Assembly: GCF_000384295.1 (NCBI RefSeq)
Contig: NZ_KB913037.1
Span: forward strand, 2,429,947-2,493,946
Source of the DNA: Amycolatopsis balhimycina FH 1894
GTDB taxonomy: Bacteria; Actinomycetota; Actinomycetes; Mycobacteriales; Pseudonocardiaceae
DNA length: 64,000 bases
Reading direction: 5' to 3'
This document shows positions 27,271 to 35,740 of the stretch, piece after piece (positions within the stretch are counted from its first letter, which is position 1; the number at the start of each line of letters is the position of its first letter). A program made the position numbers and the translations under genes. The notes under the pieces are model-generated. The model saw only the letters and a program-made list of their open reading frames with translations, had not been told where the DNA came from and searched no databases.

Positions 27271-28326
27271 ATGAGTCAGCCAGCCGATTCACCTGTCTGG
27301 GAACCACCTCTTCCCCGCCAGCTGCCGACGCTGCGCGAGCACCTGGCTGGCCACCTGCGGTCCGAGCCGGCGTACCTGTTCACGATGGCGGCGTTGAAGG
27401 CGGGCCGCGGAACGATCCGCCCTGACACCAGCCCTGAACTTGGCGCCGCTCTCCTGCTCGAGGACGAGCACCAACGGCTGCGCCACGCACAGCTCTTCTA
27501 CGTAACCGCCGACATCACGACACTGATCCGGCAGGCAGCGCCCAGCCTCAAGGATGAGTGGGGCATTCAGCCGCACGACATCCCGGCGCAGACCGGGTTC
27601 ATGCTGTTCGCAGACCCGATGGCCGAGTACGTCCGCGAAGACGGCGTGCGCATCGACATCGTGGCGGTGTCGTGGGGCGAGACCGACTTGCTTTCCAGCT
27701 CGACCGGCGGGCTGTGGGTCACGTTCTGGAGCGCCACGGACTTCACCGCCCTCCGCCGTCTCGCACGCGCCGCCGGGGCGAACCCGCGCGAGGCCGACGT
27801 CATGGCCCGGTCGCAAGCCGCGGAACTCACCTGGGACAACGAGGTCTACATGCCGTGGGGTGCCGGGCGTCCGGAAGTGCCGGATCCCGGAGACGGAGTG
27901 CGCGCGGTCGACCCCCGGCGGACCGCCGCCGCGAAGACAACTCTGGGCTGGCTGCAAACCGTCCACGCAGCATGGATCTTCTGTACTCCCAACACACTCA
28001 CCGAGACGTCCGAGGAACACCTTCCCCGCACGCAACGCATCCGCGCGGAGCGCGCCGGTCACAACGCCACGCCGGTCCGCGTCGTCTCCGTCAGCCGCAA
28101 ACGCGTTCGCAGCTCCGCAAGGCCGGGAGAGCCGAGCGGTCGCACCGTCAGCGTCCGGTTCCCGGTCGCACCGTTTATCCGCAACCAGGCCTACGGCCCG
28201 GGAAGACAGTTTCGCCGCTTGACGCCGATCGCAGGCCACTGGCGCGGACCAGCCGATGCCCCCGTACGAATCTCCAAGACGGTGAACCTCGTTGACACGC
28301 CCGTCGATCGCCGTCCGGCTTCATGA
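27271..28326 (+). CDS. Mobile-element protein of unknown function
   Basis: 351 residues. No enzyme motif is seen. The C-terminus NQAYGPGRQFRRLTPIAGHW followed by RGPADAPVRISKTV resembles the C-terminal block of proteins common on actinobacterial plasmids and phages, whose role is not known. The ATG has GGAGG 7 bases ahead. It is the only plus-strand gene before the long minus-strand operon. Confidence 0.7.
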   Translation: MSQPADSPVWEPPLPRQLPTLREHLAGHLRSEPAYLFTMAALKAGRGTIRPDTSPELGAALLLEDEHQRLRHAQLFYVTADITTLIRQAAPSLKDEWGIQPHDIPAQTGFMLFADPMAEYVREDGVRIDIVAVSWGETDLLSSSTGGLWVTFWSATDFTALRRLARAAGANPREADVMARSQAAELTWDNEVYMPWGAGRPEVPDPGDGVRAVDPRRTAAAKTTLGWLQTVHAAWIFCTPNTLTETSEEHLPRTQRIRAERAGHNATPVRVVSVSRKRVRSSARPGEPSGRTVSVRFPVAPFIRNQAYGPGRQFRRLTPIAGHWRGPADAPVRISKTVNLVDTPVDRRPAS

Positions 28327-28342
28327 TGGATCTGGGGCGTGG

Positions 28343-28789
28343 TCAGGAATGCAGGTCTGATGTCGGATGGATCGGCAGCCACGGCTCCGCGATACCCAAG
28401 TCCGCCCGTGCTGTTTCGACGAATGCAGTGATCGCCCGGTCGAGTGCGCGGCGTGCGGCGTCGTCTTCTGCTCGGGCCGGTTCTTCGACTGCGCCGCCGA
28501 AGCTCGGCCTGCTGCGGGCCTGGATCGCCTGAGTCCCGGCCGCGAACTGGTGCCCCGCGGTGACGAGTCGTTCCAACGTGGCGTTGAGCTCCTGGTTGCT
28601 GAAGAACGCGACCTGCACGGCAGCGGCCTCCAGCGTCGCCAGCAGCGGTGAAGGATCGACCGGGTGCCGCCCGCGCCACACGGGCGAGTGAACGAGCTGG
28701 TAGGCCGCGGCGGCGATCGCGGGAAATAGCGTGCCTTTGCGCTGCAGCACGAGGTAGCGCGCGGCGCCATCGTCAGGTGCGGCGGTCAT
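28343..28789 (-). CDS. Hypothetical protein, last gene of the left-arm operon
   Basis: 148 residues, mostly helical (Ala- and Gln-rich, QELNATLERLVTAGHQFAAG). ATG 28789 overlaps the previous stop by one base (TGATG). No family recognised. Confidence 0.65.
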   Translation of the reverse strand: MTAAPDDGAARYLVLQRKGTLFPAIAAAAYQLVHSPVWRGRHPVDPSPLLATLEAAAVQVAFFSNQELNATLERLVTAGHQFAAGTQAIQARSRPSFGGAVEEPARAEDDAARRALDRAITAFVETARADLGIAEPWLPIHPTSDLHS

Positions 28790-29022
28790 CAGGGCAGGTC
28801 GTAGCCGAGGTTCTCGGCGACGTCGTCGACGAAATCCTCGCCGGCCACGCCGGGCTCGCGGTCCTGCACGTCCCACGCGGCGTCCTCGACGGCGTCGCCA
28901 CCTTCGGTAAAGGCGTCTGCGACCAGGTCGACCAGTTCGCGGGCCTGGGCCTGGTCCAGGTCGAAACGCTGCGCCGCGGAGGTCGCGGCATAGTCGAGGT
29001 CGTTCTCGGCGTAGTCGTCCAT
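28789..29022 (-). CDS. Small acidic hypothetical protein
   Basis: 77 residues, very acidic (MDDYAENDLDYAATSAAQRF; about a quarter Asp/Glu). ATG 29022 is chosen for the GGAG 5 bases ahead; ATG 29070 is the longer option. No family recognised. Confidence 0.6.
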   Translation of the reverse strand: MDDYAENDLDYAATSAAQRFDLDQAQARELVDLVADAFTEGGDAVEDAAWDVQDREPGVAGEDFVDDVAENLGYDLP

Positions 29023-29128
29023 GTCGTCTCCGATCGCCGGCTGCTTTACCGGAGACATGTCCTCGGTCATGGGGCGTTGATGCACGGCGAGGCCGGCGTG
29101 CCCGCTGCGATCAGCTGCAGCAGCAGGC

Positions 29129-29512
29129 TCATCGATCACCGCCATGGCGACACGGGTTGAGCACGAGACGGACTTCGGCACCTCGCCACGCACCAACGTC
29201 GCCCGCGGTAGCACGGTGGTAGTGCCAGCCGGGATGGTTCGAGCTGGCCAGCGACCGGCGGCACCGGCACGGCTCGGCCTGCCACCAACCGGCATGAAGA
29301 ATCTTCAGCCGGACGCCGCCGGGCGTGCCGGCGGCCCACCGGGTGAGCGCTGCCCTTGCCCGGCCGACGATCTCGCCGAGCGTCGTGCCGTGGATGAGTA
29401 GGTGGCCGTGTGCCTCCTGGTGGTCGACGACCCACTCCACCATTTCCAGCTGCGGGACCGGCCCGCTGACGTTCTGCATCCCCACCACCCGCCTCGCCGT
29501 CGCTGAAGACAT
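29129..29512 (-). CDS. Hypothetical protein
   Basis: 127 residues. The part GWWQAEPCRCRRSLASSNHP is rich in Trp, Cys and Arg. No family recognised; it shares orientation and spacing with the operon. Confidence 0.5.
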   Translation of the reverse strand: MSSATARRVVGMQNVSGPVPQLEMVEWVVDHQEAHGHLLIHGTTLGEIVGRARAALTRWAAGTPGGVRLKILHAGWWQAEPCRCRRSLASSNHPGWHYHRATAGDVGAWRGAEVRLVLNPCRHGGDR

Positions 29513-29530
29513 GGCTCCAGGGCTGTGGAT

Positions 29531-29986
29531 TCAGTCTTGATCGAGTGCGTCGATCTCAGCGCGCTGTGCCGCGGTCAGGGTGGTCATCCAGGTGTCGAAG
29601 TCCTGCAGCACCGCCAGCCGAGGGCCGCGCGCGGGCTGGACATAGGCTCGCTGCCCGGTGACGAGGTGGAGACCGACGCGCCGCCCGACGCGCCGAGCTG
29701 TGGCGACGTGCAGGGCACGACGGCGGACGATCGCCAGGTCGAACACCGGCAGGCCCGAGCCCGCCCCGGCCGCGGTGACGATCGGGCGGATCCAGATCAC
29801 GTCAGGGTCCTCGTCATCCAGGCGTACGTGGCGGGCGAGAGCAGCGCGGAACACTTCCCGGTCCTCGTCGAACACGACAAGCTCCGCGCCGGGCAGGTCG
29901 TCCCCGGCATCGTCGCCGCGTCCGGTGAGCAGATCGTCCAAGCAGGCGATGAGCTGTGCCGGGGAGAGCGGTCTGCTGTAAGTCAT
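29531..29986 (-). CDS. Hypothetical protein
   Basis: 151 residues, starts MTYSRPLSPAQLIACLDDLL, acidic first half and basic second half. ATG 29986 overlaps the stop of the large protein upstream as ATGA, so it is translated with it. No family recognised; a partner or chaperone role for the large protein would fit the coupling. Confidence 0.65.
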   Translation of the reverse strand: MTYSRPLSPAQLIACLDDLLTGRGDDAGDDLPGAELVVFDEDREVFRAALARHVRLDDEDPDVIWIRPIVTAAGAGSGLPVFDLAIVRRRALHVATARRVGRRVGLHLVTGQRAYVQPARGPRLAVLQDFDTWMTTLTAAQRAEIDALDQD

Positions 29987-31935
29987 ACGGTCACGACCTT
30001 CTCGATGGGTTTGCCGGCGATCGTGGTGACGCCCTTGGCCAGCAGCATCATGCGGATCTCGTCCCGTTGGGCCGTGCTACCGCAAAGGATCCGGCTGGGG
30101 CCTTGAGGACCGAGCAGGTCGATGCCATCGGCGAACATGACCTCGTTGCTCGCGCTGGTGAATTTCGCAATCTTGAACGGGTCGCGAGTGGCCTTCGATA
30201 CCGAGTGGTTTCCGGCCGGGTTGACCGCGCCGTAGGTGTCCGCGTTGGCGCCGTAGTAGTCCGCGCGAGCGAGCAGCCGCTCAGGCTGATCCCACACCAG
30301 ACTCGGCTCCGAGCCGAGCGACGAGGTCTTACGGACGCGCAGGAACACCGAACTCGCCCCGCCGCTGAGCTTGTCCGCCCCTTCGCTCATGCCGACGCCC
30401 TGGTGCGTGCCCATCGTCGTGCGGCGCTCGGTCGAGGCCAGCACCCCCGTGGTCAACATCGCCTTCAGCCCGGCAGCCGACGTCTTGTGCACCAGCGACC
30501 GACCCACGACGGCGCCGCTGAGCTTAGGGAGTGAGTTGCCGACGTCGAAGCGGCTCCACGTCAGCCAGCCGGCCGACCGCTGCGGCGCCGGGTCATAGCC
30601 GGGACTGCCGGCCAACGCCGCGCCGTCAGCGAAGCCGGTCGCCTTGGCGACCGCGTCCCGCAGAACCTGCACCTTCGCCGGCAGAGCACGGGTGTGGGCT
30701 TCGAGCTGAATGCCCTTGGCGAAGCCGGCCAGCTGGGTATCGGTCATGCCGACGGCTTCGTGCGCGCGTTCGTAGAAGATCTCCTGCCGGACCATCTCCT
30801 CCAGGTGCTCCCCCGTCACCCGCGCAGCGGCCACCTCGGCGTACGTGCCCAGGCTCTGGGCAGTGACGTTGGCGGTGAGGTAGCTGTACTCGCCTTCGTC
30901 ACGGGTCATGGGGCGGTTGGCCAGGTTGAGTTGTCCGAGGCGGCGGACGAGTTCGGGGCCGTGGCCCTCGCCTGCGGGTGCGATGACCTCGAGCCGACCG
31001 CGCAGCGAGTACTCCGACTTCGCCGGGTCATTGACACTGTAGGGGCGGTAGACGGCCTGGAACCCGTCGCCGAGGTCGATGGCGTACTCCTTGCCCAGGA
31101 CGTTCGTCGCGCGGGCACCGTCCCAGCTGGCCTGCCCGGTGGTGGTGTCCAGCGTCGGCTTGATCCTGGTGGCGTCCCGCAGCACCGCGACCGCGGCCTC
31201 GCTGGACGCTTCGGGCGGCAGGGCGGGCACCATCACCGTGACCAGCGCGGTGCCCTCATGCAGGAACGGCGCGACATGGTCGATCGGAGTACCGGTCGCG
31301 GCGGCGCACTGCACGGCCTCCAACCGGCCGACGTAGTAGTCCAACATGGCGTGCTCCACCGGGGACGCCGCGTCGCCGAGGTCTGCCGCGAGCCCTTCGA
31401 TCGCGGACTCGGCGGCGGCGATCTTCTTCGCGGTCGTCGCCGGCGGCGACGTCTGCGCGTCGAGGCTGCCGTTGGTGATGTGGTGGTTCACGCTCTTGGC
31501 CGCGGCGATGATCTTCTCGGCGAGAGCGTGCTGCTCGTCGACCGGCAGCCGGCCGGTGACCTGCTGCTCGACCTGCGTCGGAACCATCTCGGGGCTGATG
31601 TTGAGCGCGTCCAGCAACTTGGCCTCCGCGTCCTCATCCACTCGCGCGTGCAGCACGATCCGCGCACCGTCCGTGCTCTCGTAGCTGACGAGCGTGGCGG
31701 TGGAGGCGAGCAGGTCGGCACCACCGACCAGGACCGGCTCCCCGTAGGCGTGGCCGACGTCGGGGGTGAGCGGGATCGGGGTGACCGGCAGTTGTCCCGG
31801 CTCGACCTCGAGTGGTTCATCGGCGACGGGTACGAGTTCCGGTGCGTCGTCGGCCGGGGCGGGCTGCGTCTCGGTCGTGGGCTCAGCTGGCGCGATGGCG
31901 TAGGGAGTGTGGGTGGTTTTGGCGTTGGTGCCCAT
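29983..31935 (-). CDS. Large MGTNAKT-tagged protein, possible ADP-ribosyltransferase-like C-terminus
   Basis: 650 residues. Begins MGTNAKTTHTPYAIAP, nearly the same as the N-terminus of the protein encoded just upstream, while the bodies differ. After a Pro/Glu-rich linker (about 15-60) comes a long helical region. The last 150 residues read SLVHKTSAAGLKAMLTTGVL, later GGASSVFLRV, then a final NEVMF and an R-D-E-I block. A His-containing first strand, a helix ending in a Gly-Val/Leu turn and a later aromatic strand recall ART-like folds, but the catalytic set cannot be confirmed. ATG 31935 overlaps the upstream stop (TGATG). It may be an effector or toxin carried by the element; that is inference. 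Confidence 0.7.
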   Translation of the reverse strand: MGTNAKTTHTPYAIAPAEPTTETQPAPADDAPELVPVADEPLEVEPGQLPVTPIPLTPDVGHAYGEPVLVGGADLLASTATLVSYESTDGARIVLHARVDEDAEAKLLDALNISPEMVPTQVEQQVTGRLPVDEQHALAEKIIAAAKSVNHHITNGSLDAQTSPPATTAKKIAAAESAIEGLAADLGDAASPVEHAMLDYYVGRLEAVQCAAATGTPIDHVAPFLHEGTALVTVMVPALPPEASSEAAVAVLRDATRIKPTLDTTTGQASWDGARATNVLGKEYAIDLGDGFQAVYRPYSVNDPAKSEYSLRGRLEVIAPAGEGHGPELVRRLGQLNLANRPMTRDEGEYSYLTANVTAQSLGTYAEVAAARVTGEHLEEMVRQEIFYERAHEAVGMTDTQLAGFAKGIQLEAHTRALPAKVQVLRDAVAKATGFADGAALAGSPGYDPAPQRSAGWLTWSRFDVGNSLPKLSGAVVGRSLVHKTSAAGLKAMLTTGVLASTERRTTMGTHQGVGMSEGADKLSGGASSVFLRVRKTSSLGSEPSLVWDQPERLLARADYYGANADTYGAVNPAGNHSVSKATRDPFKIAKFTSASNEVMFADGIDLLGPQGPSRILCGSTAQRDEIRMMLLAKGVTTIAGKPIEKVVTV

Positions 31936-34319
31936 CACGTCTTGCCGAGGTGCTGCAGGGCCGCAGCCGAGGAAATCTTGACCTCCTCGGTGAAGAACTT
32001 CACGAAGTCGCGGCGCAGGTTCTTCTTGCGCTCGACGGCGTAGTCCAGAAAGGACTCGGCGATCTGGCTCGAGGTGACCGCGGATTCGGCGATGCCGTGC
32101 GTCTTCGCCGCCCGGGTGCGCATCGGCGCCACCCACGTCACGTCCTGGCTCGCGCCGGCGTAGGCGGTGGTGTGCAGGGTGGCACGCCACTCCGCGTCGG
32201 GAACGGACTCGAGCCGGCGGATGACCGAGTGCGCGACGGCCGGGTTGACCTGCACACCCTTGCCCAACTTGCCGGCCAGGTGCGCGTCGTAGATCTCGTG
32301 ATAGACCGCCGTGGTGCTCGGCCGGTAGCCGAGGGCGAGCTTGTCGCGGCCGAAGTTCTTGAACGCCTGGCCCTGATCGATCGGCACCAACCCGCCGGCG
32401 GGGGTGCGCAGGACGTTGCCGTGATGGGCGTCGTGATTGCCCAACGCCCAACTGGTGACGTGCAGCCGGACCACCTCGTCGACATCGGCCTGCGACCAAG
32501 TCGCCGGCGTCCCCGACATCGGCTTCGCCCCGGGCAGCAGCGGCTGCACGCTGACCGGGTTGCCACCGACCTTGGTCGCGTAGACCGGCACAGCCGGAAG
32601 ACCGGCCCGCGCCGCCAGCCGCGAGGCGGCGGCTTCGGCTTGGGTGATGGCGCCGGCATGGGGTTTGCTCTCGCGCTTGGCGATCCAGGTCGTGCCATCA
32701 GGTCCGGTGTGGAGTGTCTTGGGATGGGTGCCGCCGAGGTTCGCGGGCTGCCCCGTCCCGAAGTCCCAGGCCGCCACGGCCGCGGGATCGAGTGGCTTGG
32801 GGACGGCGGTGTGTGCGGCTTGAGCGTGCTGCAGGGCGGCGACGAGCTGCGCGTGCTGCAGCCCGAACCGGCTCCGCGGCTTGCCCATCACCGGCGAGGC
32901 GGCCACCGGTTTCGGCTGCGTGGGCGTCGCCTTCAGCGTGCCCTTGATCGTGGTGACGTCGGACGCCGAGGCGCTCAGGTGCCCCTGCAGGAGCTTCCCG
33001 AGCGTCGCCTTGGTCGCGACGCTGGCTTCCGCGGCGGTCGCGACGCCGCTGCCGACGACGAATTTCCGGAGATCGGCGACCTTCTGCTCGTCCGCCCAGG
33101 CGAGCACCTTCGATTGCCCGGCTTGCAGCACAGCCTGGTGGACCGGCGCGGGTTCGACGGTGTCCCAGGTCGTAGCGGCCGCATGGACTTCGGCGATCGC
33201 ACGCACCTGCAGGACCAGAGCACCGGCCGTCCCCTGATCGAGAGGTCCGGCGAGGACAGCGGAGACTTCTCCCGCGCAGGCCTTCGAGTTGGCCAGCATC
33301 GCCGACCGCTCGGCGACGACACCGCTGATCTCGTCCCGCTCTGCTACAGGCGTCGACGCCCGCAGCAGCTGCAGCACCTGATGGACGCCCAGCGTCTGCA
33401 GCTGGTCCTCGTCGATCTTCCCGCCGAGCTTCGCGGTCGCCACCGCGGTGCTCAACTGAGCTGCGGTGACGGACCCCAACAACTGGTCGACCTGGTGGCG
33501 AGCCGCCGCGGTCGCGGCGCTGAAGTCGCCGGCCAGGGCGGGATTCTGCGCGGTGGCGATCTGGTTTTCCCAGTGCAGCAGCGTCGCGATCTTGTCCGGC
33601 GTCACTGACTGACATTGCTTGGCGACAACCGCGGCGAAGGTGTCGAAGTCCGCCTGCACCGCGGCGAGGTCAGCCTCGGTGGCCGGCCAGCCTTCAAACC
33701 CGAGCGGTAGCGCCGCGGCTGTCGCCGGGATGTTCCATTCGGTCAGCGTCTTGCCGTTAACCGTCTCGCCCGCACACAGCGCGGCGTGCCGGGCGTGGGC
33801 GAGAGCTTGGATCTTCTTCTTGGCTTCACTGCCAACCGGTGTAGACGGGTCCAGCCACACTGCCAGCGGATGCGGTGCCTGCCCGGCGATCCCGACGAGT
33901 TCTGGATGATCGAACCCCGCCGCCGCGGCGATCTCAGCGAGCTCCTCAGGGGACAGGCCGGCCAGGTACTCGGCCGTGAGGACCTGCAGCTGCTGGTGGT
34001 AGGGCCCGGCGGCAGTGTCGGAAACCTGGCTTTCGGCAGCGAGCGCGGCGCCGACCGCGGCAGAGAACAAGCCGTAACCCTCGACCGGGTTGTCGGGGAC
34101 GTCGATGGCCGGGAGTCCGTCCGGGTCGATGCCGCCCTGCACGATGCCGGCGACGAACTTGAGGTTCTCCTCCGCGGTGTCCGCGGGCTCCTCGGTATGC
34201 GCGCAGATCGCCGCGAAGTGCTGCAGAAGCGCGTCATCGCCGGCGATCGGCGCGTAAGCCTTCGGGCCGGCCGGAGCGACGGCATAAGCGGCGTGGTCGG
34301 TCTTCGCGTTGGTCCCCAT
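31935..34319 (-). CDS. Large MGTNAKT-tagged protein with PI3K/HipA-like kinase domain
   Basis: 794 residues. Begins MGTNAKTDHAAYAVAP. Residues 20-530 are helical and Ala-rich, with no known domain. Residues about 535-655 carry kinase marks: a possible ATP-site Lys K548 (TTWIAKRE), the catalytic-loop motif NHDAHHGN (628-635, D630 and N635) and the metal Asp D648 (PIDQGQAF). This is the pattern of the PI3K/HipA-like kinase superfamily. The final 140 residues are helical and basic (RKKNLRRDFVKFF). A gap of 15 bases separates it from the upstream gene. Whether it phosphorylates a protein, lipid or small molecule is unknown. Confidence 0.75.
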   Translation of the reverse strand: MGTNAKTDHAAYAVAPAGPKAYAPIAGDDALLQHFAAICAHTEEPADTAEENLKFVAGIVQGGIDPDGLPAIDVPDNPVEGYGLFSAAVGAALAAESQVSDTAAGPYHQQLQVLTAEYLAGLSPEELAEIAAAAGFDHPELVGIAGQAPHPLAVWLDPSTPVGSEAKKKIQALAHARHAALCAGETVNGKTLTEWNIPATAAALPLGFEGWPATEADLAAVQADFDTFAAVVAKQCQSVTPDKIATLLHWENQIATAQNPALAGDFSAATAAARHQVDQLLGSVTAAQLSTAVATAKLGGKIDEDQLQTLGVHQVLQLLRASTPVAERDEISGVVAERSAMLANSKACAGEVSAVLAGPLDQGTAGALVLQVRAIAEVHAAATTWDTVEPAPVHQAVLQAGQSKVLAWADEQKVADLRKFVVGSGVATAAEASVATKATLGKLLQGHLSASASDVTTIKGTLKATPTQPKPVAASPVMGKPRSRFGLQHAQLVAALQHAQAAHTAVPKPLDPAAVAAWDFGTGQPANLGGTHPKTLHTGPDGTTWIAKRESKPHAGAITQAEAAASRLAARAGLPAVPVYATKVGGNPVSVQPLLPGAKPMSGTPATWSQADVDEVVRLHVTSWALGNHDAHHGNVLRTPAGGLVPIDQGQAFKNFGRDKLALGYRPSTTAVYHEIYDAHLAGKLGKGVQVNPAVAHSVIRRLESVPDAEWRATLHTTAYAGASQDVTWVAPMRTRAAKTHGIAESAVTSSQIAESFLDYAVERKKNLRRDFVKFFTEEVKISSAAALQHLGKT

Positions 34320-34334
34320 CGCAGCGCCCGGCGG

Positions 34335-34649
34335 CTAGCGTGCCGATCCGAGGACGTCGTCGACCTGCGCCCGCACCGCAGCCTCGAGCGTCGCGCCTGG
34401 CACGATCGGCTCGACCTCCGCAGCGGATGCAACGAGCGACTCGGCCCAGAACGCCATCCGCTCGACGACCTCCTGCGGGCTCGTGCCGACGAGGCGTTCC
34501 CGCCAAATCCGGCCGGCTTCATACTCGCGCGGGACCCACTCGACAAAGCTCTCGGTGATCTCGCCGCCGGTCTCGAAGCCGAGGACTCCGACCGCGATGA
34601 CCGCGGCGCCATACTCCGGTGACCAGCCCAGCAGGACCCACAGGCGCAT
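34335..34649 (-). CDS. Hypothetical protein
   Basis: 104 residues, starts MRLWVLLGWSPEYGAAVIAV, later EYEAGRIWRERLVGTSPQEV. ATG 34649 overlaps the previous stop by one base. No family recognised. Its short length and coupling suggest a small partner of the Cys-rich protein upstream or the kinase-like protein downstream. Confidence 0.65.
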   Translation of the reverse strand: MRLWVLLGWSPEYGAAVIAVGVLGFETGGEITESFVEWVPREYEAGRIWRERLVGTSPQEVVERMAFWAESLVASAAEVEPIVPGATLEAAVRAQVDDVLGSAR

Positions 34650-35740
34650 CAGCTGCCTCCCCCGGTGGCGACGAACTCGTGCGGAAACAACGACGCCATG
34701 TAGCGAACCGAGCGGACAAAAGCGTCCGGGATGCGCGCATGGACGTCCTGACGGCCGTCGGCGGTCATCACGGCGCCGTGCAGGGCGTACTGCGCGGGGT
34801 TCTGGCTGATCACGACGAGACGGTCGCCGAACAGCTCGAGCGCGGTCTCGATCCGGTCCCGCCGCGACAACCCGGTCAAGAACACGACCAGCGTCGGCGG
34901 GAGGTTCTCGGCCAGCCAATGCAGGCCCGGCAACGTCCAGCTTTGCCAGTTCGCGTTCTCCCGCACGGTCTGGACGTTGACCGCGACCGCCGCCGGCCCG
35001 GTCTCGACGACCCAATCGGTCAGGCGGCGCAGGTCTTCGAGCCGATACCAGTACAGGTTCGGCACAGTCGGGATTCCCGCCGCGGCGAACTCGGCGGCGA
35101 TGATCAGCGAGCGACGCATGTTGATCAGATGCTCGGCGCGGGGCCAGTTGCCGTAGATCGAGTAGTTCGGCGCCAGCACCAGCCCGAACCGCATGGCCGC
35201 GATCCGGGTGATGAGTTCATCGCGGTGCCGCGCGGTCCAGAACGCTTCGACGAGCGGGTCCTCGCCGTATCCACTGAGGACGGTCAGCGTGGTGTCCGGC
35301 ACCTCCAGGATCTCGGTCGCGGTCCGGCCGTCGGTCCAACGCGGGTAGAGCGTGTGGGTGCGAGGAGAAAAGACCCGCCGCAACCCGACCGCGTACGCCG
35401 GCCACCGCACTCCCGCGTCGAGCTCGGCGACGCTCGAGCCGTCGACCTGCGGGACGAACGACGGCACCGTGGCCGGTAGCGGCGCGGTGCCGGTGAGGTC
35501 GTCGAATTCCAGGGTGCCACCGACGTCGCGCATCCAGGCGTCGATGTCGGTGCGGGAACCGCAGCGAATCGGGCACGCCCGGCAGTCGGTGCGGGCGCAG
35601 CCGCAGTAGGCGCAATCGGAGTTGCAGCCAGAGCACAGCGGCGCAATGGCGACCGCAGGCTCGGCATCGACGTACCAGGGGCAACGGCGGCAGTCGCAGC
35701 GCGCGGCCGGCGCGGTGGGCATGCCAAGGAAGGTGCTCAT
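34649..35740 (-). CDS. Cys-rich DUF4417-like protein
   Basis: 363 residues. Eleven cysteines fall in the first 60 residues (15, 17, 20, 36, 39, 43, 46, 48, 53, 56, 60), enough for two metal clusters. The body has a TIM-barrel-like pattern: RFGLVLAPNYSIYGNWPRAE, then IPTVPNLYWYRLEDLRRLTD, and VVFLTGLSRRDRIETALE. This resembles the DUF4417 proteins of phages and plasmids; function unknown, with an Fe-S or radical-SAM-like role possible. GGGAG precedes the ATG, which overlaps the ParB-like stop (ATGA). Confidence 0.65.
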   Translation of the reverse strand: MSTFLGMPTAPAARCDCRRCPWYVDAEPAVAIAPLCSGCNSDCAYCGCARTDCRACPIRCGSRTDIDAWMRDVGGTLEFDDLTGTAPLPATVPSFVPQVDGSSVAELDAGVRWPAYAVGLRRVFSPRTHTLYPRWTDGRTATEILEVPDTTLTVLSGYGEDPLVEAFWTARHRDELITRIAAMRFGLVLAPNYSIYGNWPRAEHLINMRRSLIIAAEFAAAGIPTVPNLYWYRLEDLRRLTDWVVETGPAAVAVNVQTVRENANWQSWTLPGLHWLAENLPPTLVVFLTGLSRRDRIETALELFGDRLVVISQNPAQYALHGAVMTADGRQDVHARIPDAFVRSVRYMASLFPHEFVATGGGS

